DNA of 46,820 nt from Sulfobacillus sp. (lineage in GTDB: Bacteria > Bacillota > Sulfobacillia > Sulfobacillales > Sulfobacillaceae): NCBI GenBank assembly GCA_027309085.1, contig DAIDDL010000033.1, forward strand, positions 1 to 46,820. The letters are read 5' to 3'. The notes below the pieces were generated by a model. It was not told where the DNA came from. It did not search any database and saw only the letters and a list, made by a program, of their open reading frames with translations. Below, in pieces: positions 43,954 through 46,820 of this stretch. Each line of letters opens with the position of its first letter. Position 1 is the first letter of the stretch. Made by a program: the position numbers and the translations under genes.

Positions 43954-45543
43954 ATGATCTTGGCGGATACAACCGTGGATGTGCTCATCGTGGGCGGCGG
44001 AGTGATTGGCTGTGCTCTGGCCTATGACCTTGCGGCAGCGGGGATTGGTGTGAAACTGTTGGAACGGGATACGGTGGGAGCCGGAACATCCTATGGTGCC
44101 GGCGGCATGTTGGCACCGCAAATTGAATTCTCCGAAGGCGGCCTGGGCTTGGAGTGGGGGTTGCGATCTCTCGCTTTATACCGAGAATGGGATCACACTA
44201 TCTGTGATCGTATCGGACTCGGATTGGATCTGGATCTTTCCGGGGTAGTGCGGGCCACGGAAGGAGGACCAGATGAATTAGGAGCGTTGGCCGCCCGCCA
44301 AGTCCAGATGGGGCACGTGGCCCGATTGCTGGATGGTCCGGGCATTCGCGATTGGGCACCCGGAATTAATTCCGAGGCGCAATTCGGACTCTGGGTGCCT
44401 GGGGGACAGGTGGACGCATGGCGGGCCACCCGGGTCTTGGCTCAAGCCGCGGCCAGCCAGGGGGCGATGATCCATACCGGTGTGACGGTTACCGGTTTAG
44501 AGGACGGAGCCGTGCTGACTTCTATGGGGCGCTTGGAAGCACAGTACATTATTGTGGCCGCCGGTGCGTGGATTCCTCATCTCTTGGATTTGCCCTTGCG
44601 GCCGGTAAAGGGGCAGCGCCTTTTGGTCGAACTGCCTCAATTGCTGGCGCGGGCGCCGATTTTTGGAGACAGTGTCTATGTCGTGCCCAAGGCGGGCGGA
44701 CGCTATTTTTTGGGGGCGACCGAAGAATCTGATGGAGGCTATGACCGTCGGGCGACCTTGGCGGGGTTGACAGCAGTGGGAGCGGCAGCTGAGCGATTAT
44801 TTCCCAAACTCGCTCAGGCAGAAGTGGTCGAGCAATGGGCTGGTCTTCGGCCTGTATTTCCCGATGGCTTGCCGATGATTGCGCCTGCCCCTCAGTATGA
44901 CCGAGTGCTGGTAGTGGGCGGACATTACCGGCACGGCTTTCTTCTTGCACCGGTCACGGCGCGCGCGGTGCGGGATTGGATGATCAAGGGAACTCCCTTG
45001 CCCTCCGATTTTTCTTACAATCGGTTTGACCAGGCTGAGAAGGCTGTGACTGAACCGCCAAAGAAAGACGCGCCAGTATCTGCTGTAAGTGTCTCAACGG
45101 CTGCCGATGTGTTGCGGGGAGAAGTCACGATTGCGGCCGATCCTGCTGTAGTCTACCGAGTCTTTTGCGATCCTACTCATTATCCTCGACTGATGCCGGA
45201 TGTCCAGCAAGTGGAGGTAGTGAAGGCGGAATCAGCCTATCGCATTGTTCAGTGGACAGTCCACTATTTCGGTCAACGGATTGAGTGGACGGAACGACAA
45301 ACATGGGATGGGCGGGAGAGTCTAGAAGGGGATCTGCTTGCGAGCAATTTCTTTGAACATTATCGCTATTGTGGCCGTGTGACTCGCGACCCTATCGGCA
45401 GCATAGTCACCATCGAAGTAGAAATGACGTCCCGGCGTCGGGGACTGGTGCTGGCAGCTGCCCGGAAAATATTAGCGCAAAACCTTCAAGCTTTTTTGCA
45501 TGCACTGAGACAAGAATTGGAAGCCGTGGCTAGAGAGTCCTGA
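43954..45543 (+). CDS. thiO: Glycine oxidase ThiO fused to an SRPBCC/START-like domain
   Basis: A 529-residue protein. Residues about 1-357 are ThiO, a flavoenzyme oxidising glycine to the imine used by ThiG: FAD motif LIVGGGVIGCALAYDLA, then GAGTSYGAGGMLAP, and GLRPVFPDGLPMIAP with HYRHGFLLAP near the end. A proline- and alanine-rich linker (about 358-383) joins a second domain of about 145 residues (EVTIAADPAVVYRVFCDPTHYPRLM, later FEHYRY and VEMTSRRRG). That domain has the pattern of the SRPBCC/Coq10-START fold, a hydrophobic-ligand pocket. ThiO is usually about 370 residues. The ATG at 43954 is 5 bases from AAAGGGGG; the adjacent ATG at 43951 is too near. Confidence 0.88.
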   Translation: MILADTTVDVLIVGGGVIGCALAYDLAAAGIGVKLLERDTVGAGTSYGAGGMLAPQIEFSEGGLGLEWGLRSLALYREWDHTICDRIGLGLDLDLSGVVRATEGGPDELGALAARQVQMGHVARLLDGPGIRDWAPGINSEAQFGLWVPGGQVDAWRATRVLAQAAASQGAMIHTGVTVTGLEDGAVLTSMGRLEAQYIIVAAGAWIPHLLDLPLRPVKGQRLLVELPQLLARAPIFGDSVYVVPKAGGRYFLGATEESDGGYDRRATLAGLTAVGAAAERLFPKLAQAEVVEQWAGLRPVFPDGLPMIAPAPQYDRVLVVGGHYRHGFLLAPVTARAVRDWMIKGTPLPSDFSYNRFDQAEKAVTEPPKKDAPVSAVSVSTAADVLRGEVTIAADPAVVYRVFCDPTHYPRLMPDVQQVEVVKAESAYRIVQWTVHYFGQRIEWTERQTWDGRESLEGDLLASNFFEHYRYCGRVTRDPIGSIVTIEVEMTSRRRGLVLAAARKILAQNLQAFLHALRQELEAVARES

Positions 45544-45554
45544 GACGCTGTTGG

Positions 45555-45608
45555 TTGCTGGTTGTTTTGGATGGCTTAGGTATTCCACCATCTCGTGCCC
45601 AATTGTGA
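45555..45608 (+). pseudogene. Possible 5' stump of an alkaline-phosphatase-superfamily gene
   Basis: Directly after thiO a short frame reads LLVVLDGLGIPPSRAQL and stops one base before the MITE-like repeat. The opening resembles the metal-binding VLDGxG start of the phosphoglycerate mutase/alkaline phosphatase superfamily. It could be the beginning of a former last gene of the thi operon cut off when the repeat arrived. The match is only 17 residues long. Confidence 0.25.
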
Positions 45609-45609
45609 A

Positions 45610-45763
45610 CATGCATCCCTAGATAAGTCAGGTGGGACCCTTCCAATGGAGGACATAGAGTTAAAACTGGTGGCTACAGCGCTCCGAACGGGCGGTAATT
45701 CTTCGGAAATTCACGAGAAGTGCGGTGCGTTTTCCTGCTGCCTGACTTATCTGGGGATGCATG
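45610..45763. mobile_element. MITE-like palindromic repeat, copy 2
   Basis: A 154-base second copy of the unit at 32912-33068, about 95% identical by eye, with the same terminal inverted repeats (CATGCATCCCTAGATAAGTC at the left, one mismatch). The ORF that crosses it has no coding character in copy 1, so it is not a gene. It separates the thi operon from the WGR cluster and ends 5 bases from the WGR gene stop. Confidence 0.88.
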
Positions 45764-45768
45764 ATTTT

Positions 45769-45999
45769 TTAACCCTGATACCCGCGCCGTTCCTTGCGGT
45801 GGCGCTGGTGGGACGCCGCGTGTAACGCGGCGTCTAACGTCCCTTCGCACAATAGCTGCCGCCCACGAGAGCGCTGACCGATCCGGCCCCACGTGGCCCA
45901 GCATTCCCATGTGCCCCACAATGTGGGCTGGAGGCTGATGGTATACCACCGAAAGGCGTTGTGCGCGGGATCAAGGCGCGTGCCGGTCCACCACGGCAT
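45769..45999 (-). CDS. Small WGR-domain protein
   Basis: A 76-residue protein that is almost entirely a WGR domain: FRWYTISLQPTLWGTWECWATWGRIGQ with the defining Trp-Gly-Arg, then a basic stretch. WGR domains occur in poly(ADP-ribose) polymerases and in MolR-like and other bacterial proteins, and are thought to bind nucleic acid. The ATG at 45999 has AAGGAGGG just upstream, and the start overlaps the preceding gene by 29 bases. Its 3' end abuts the MITE-like repeat, so the last codons may have changed on insertion. Confidence 0.75.
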   Translation of the reverse strand: MPWWTGTRLDPAHNAFRWYTISLQPTLWGTWECWATWGRIGQRSRGRQLLCEGTLDAALHAASHQRHRKERRGYQG

Positions 46000-46177
46000 G
46001 CCGCCCTCCTTCCTGCGGCTGAAGGGCCGCGGAGCACGCCTGGGCGATGCGCCACCAGACCCAGCGGGAGGCACCGGAGGCTGCGTCCAGTTGATCGAGG
46101 CAGACCCGGAGCAATTCGTCCGCGTCTTCGGTCCGCAAGCGGACAGAGACCGCAGGCAGAGGCGGCCGCCGGCTCAT
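45971..46177 (-). CDS. Small protein of unknown function
   Basis: A 68-residue protein, MSRRPPLPAVSVRLRTEDADELLR at its start, mostly helical, with no membrane segment. I recognise no family. The ATG at 46177 overlaps the TGA of the upstream gene (TGATG) and has GGAGG 7 bases upstream, so it is co-translated with both neighbours. The tail is rich in His and Arg. Confidence 0.65.
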   Translation of the reverse strand: MSRRPPLPAVSVRLRTEDADELLRVCLDQLDAASGASRWVWWRIAQACSAALQPQEGGRHAVVDRHAP

Positions 46178-46767
46178 CAGGGGGCCTCCGTGGTGTCTGC
46201 CGGGGCGTCGTCGCCTTCCGGTCGTGCGTCGGGCGTCTCTGCATCCCGCACCTGCCAAACGATCTCACTCCACGCCCGATCCGATTGTCCCCAAACGGTA
46301 CAGACCGTGAGCCAAAAGGCCCGGTCCGGTAGATCAACGCCGGGCCAGGCACACACCGCTTGCAGATAGTCGGCCTGGTCGGCGCGCGATTGCGTCGGAA
46401 AGATGGTGGCAATCTGATCAGCCCATGCGGCGAGAATCGTCGGGTCACAACGCCGGGTCTGCATGCCGTGGCTCAGGGTTTGCCAGAGGGGCCGCCAGGG
46501 ACTGGTGGGATCGCGCTGGGCGTGCCAGAGAGCGGGGGCCGGAATCCAGCGGCCCGTGGTAGGCGGCGCGGTCTCGGAGACTTGGGGACCGAGTGCCGCC
46601 GTGTACTGCGCAAAGAGGGTGTCGGCATCGGGAATGGCTCGGAGGCACAGACGATCTGGCGTCAGAAGCGTCGTGAGGAGTAACTGGCCTTCGGTCCAGT
46701 CGAGTGTGGCCCGATCCGTTTGTGGCACGGTGAGGGCGCCACGTTTCTGTAGAGTGGTCAAGGGCAT
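46177..46767 (-). CDS. Protein of unknown function, first gene of the WGR cluster
   Basis: A 196-residue acidic, tryptophan-rich soluble protein that I do not recognise. The ATG at 46767 has AAAGGA upstream. It has no signal peptide, membrane segment or catalytic motif that I can see. It ends in a low-complexity acidic tail. It leads a three-gene unit with stop-start overlaps. The unit is separated from the thi operon by a mobile repeat, so it may be accessory DNA. Confidence 0.65.
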   Translation of the reverse strand: MPLTTLQKRGALTVPQTDRATLDWTEGQLLLTTLLTPDRLCLRAIPDADTLFAQYTAALGPQVSETAPPTTGRWIPAPALWHAQRDPTSPWRPLWQTLSHGMQTRRCDPTILAAWADQIATIFPTQSRADQADYLQAVCAWPGVDLPDRAFWLTVCTVWGQSDRAWSEIVWQVRDAETPDARPEGDDAPADTTEAP

Positions 46768-46801
46768 GGGCGAGAGCGGTCCTTTCACGGAATTTGACGA
46801 T

Positions 46802-46807
46802 AGTATA
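46802..46807 (-). promoter_or_regulatory. -10 box of the WGR cluster
   Basis: TATACT on the minus strand lies about 35 bases before the first gene of the cluster. The -35 region would fall beyond the window edge. Confidence 0.4.
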
Positions 46808-46820
46808 TCACACCAAGCCT

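Noticed and set aside
45643-45825. ORF starting MEDIELKLVATALRT across the repeat at 45.6 kb
   Set aside because: The same stretch in copy 1 (about 32.95 kb) is interrupted, so it is part of the non-coding repeat.

Overview
The window looks like chromosome from a Gram-positive, spore-forming, chemolithoautotrophic acidophile of the Sulfobacillus type. This is inferred from gene content and not from any database search: a red-type (form IC) RuBisCO, consensus AGGAGG ribosome binding sites on nearly every gene, a probable alpha/beta-type small acid-soluble spore protein, mercury and sulfur handling genes, and a System I (Ccm) cytochrome c maturation cluster, which is unusual in Firmicutes.

Layout. 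1-430: structured hairpin DNA and a leader. 430-5.6 kb: a membrane-anchored protein of unknown function, cbbLS (RuBisCO), and on the opposite strand a translationally coupled cysK-rrf2-cbbR-like unit. 5.7-9.1 kb: a small spore-protein-like gene, then a minus-strand operon of a B12-binding mutase subunit, MeaB, an acyl-CoA dehydrogenase and DapB. 9.1-11.3 kb: an NCS1 permease under a TPP riboswitch, hence CytX (HMP uptake). 11.9-17.8 kb: the minus-strand ccm cluster ccmE-ccmF-(zinc ribbon)-(unknown)-ccmA-ccmB-ccmC-ccmD. 17.9-18.5 kb: two tRNA-Leu genes.

18.5-33.1 kb is an accessory region. It begins at tRNA-Leu(GAG) with a frameshifted large serine recombinase, followed by an IS3-family element with a passenger gene, a CmtR-like ArsR regulator divergent from mercuric reductase, a truncated MFS gene, and a minus-strand sulfur/persulfide gene set: an ArsR-rhodanese fusion, a DsrE-like protein, an SQR-like flavoprotein, a cysteine desulfurase and a methyltransferase. 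It ends in a cluster of broken transposons (IS110, a DruA-domain/ISAs1 fusion, IS1595) and a short palindromic MITE-like repeat.

33.5-45.6 kb returns to core metabolism: a frameshifted pabBC fusion, a nadCBA operon with a near-consensus promoter, and a TPP-riboswitch-led thiazole/HMP operon thiC-tenI-thiS-thiG-thiF-thiO. The ThiO protein carries an extra C-terminal SRPBCC/START-like domain. A second copy of the MITE-like element (45.6 kb) separates this operon from three tightly coupled minus-strand genes at the right edge, including a small WGR-domain protein, whose functions I do not recognise.

The parts connect. Two riboswitches place HMP uptake and synthesis plus thiazole synthesis under one ligand. 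CysK, the Rrf2 regulator, the sulfur gene set and ThiS/ThiF all concern sulfur trafficking. The RuBisCO genes and the CcmE-F proteins serve autotrophy and respiration. The most interesting items are the ThiO-SRPBCC fusion, the MITE-like family, the persulfide gene set, the unusual Ccm cluster and the WGR cluster.
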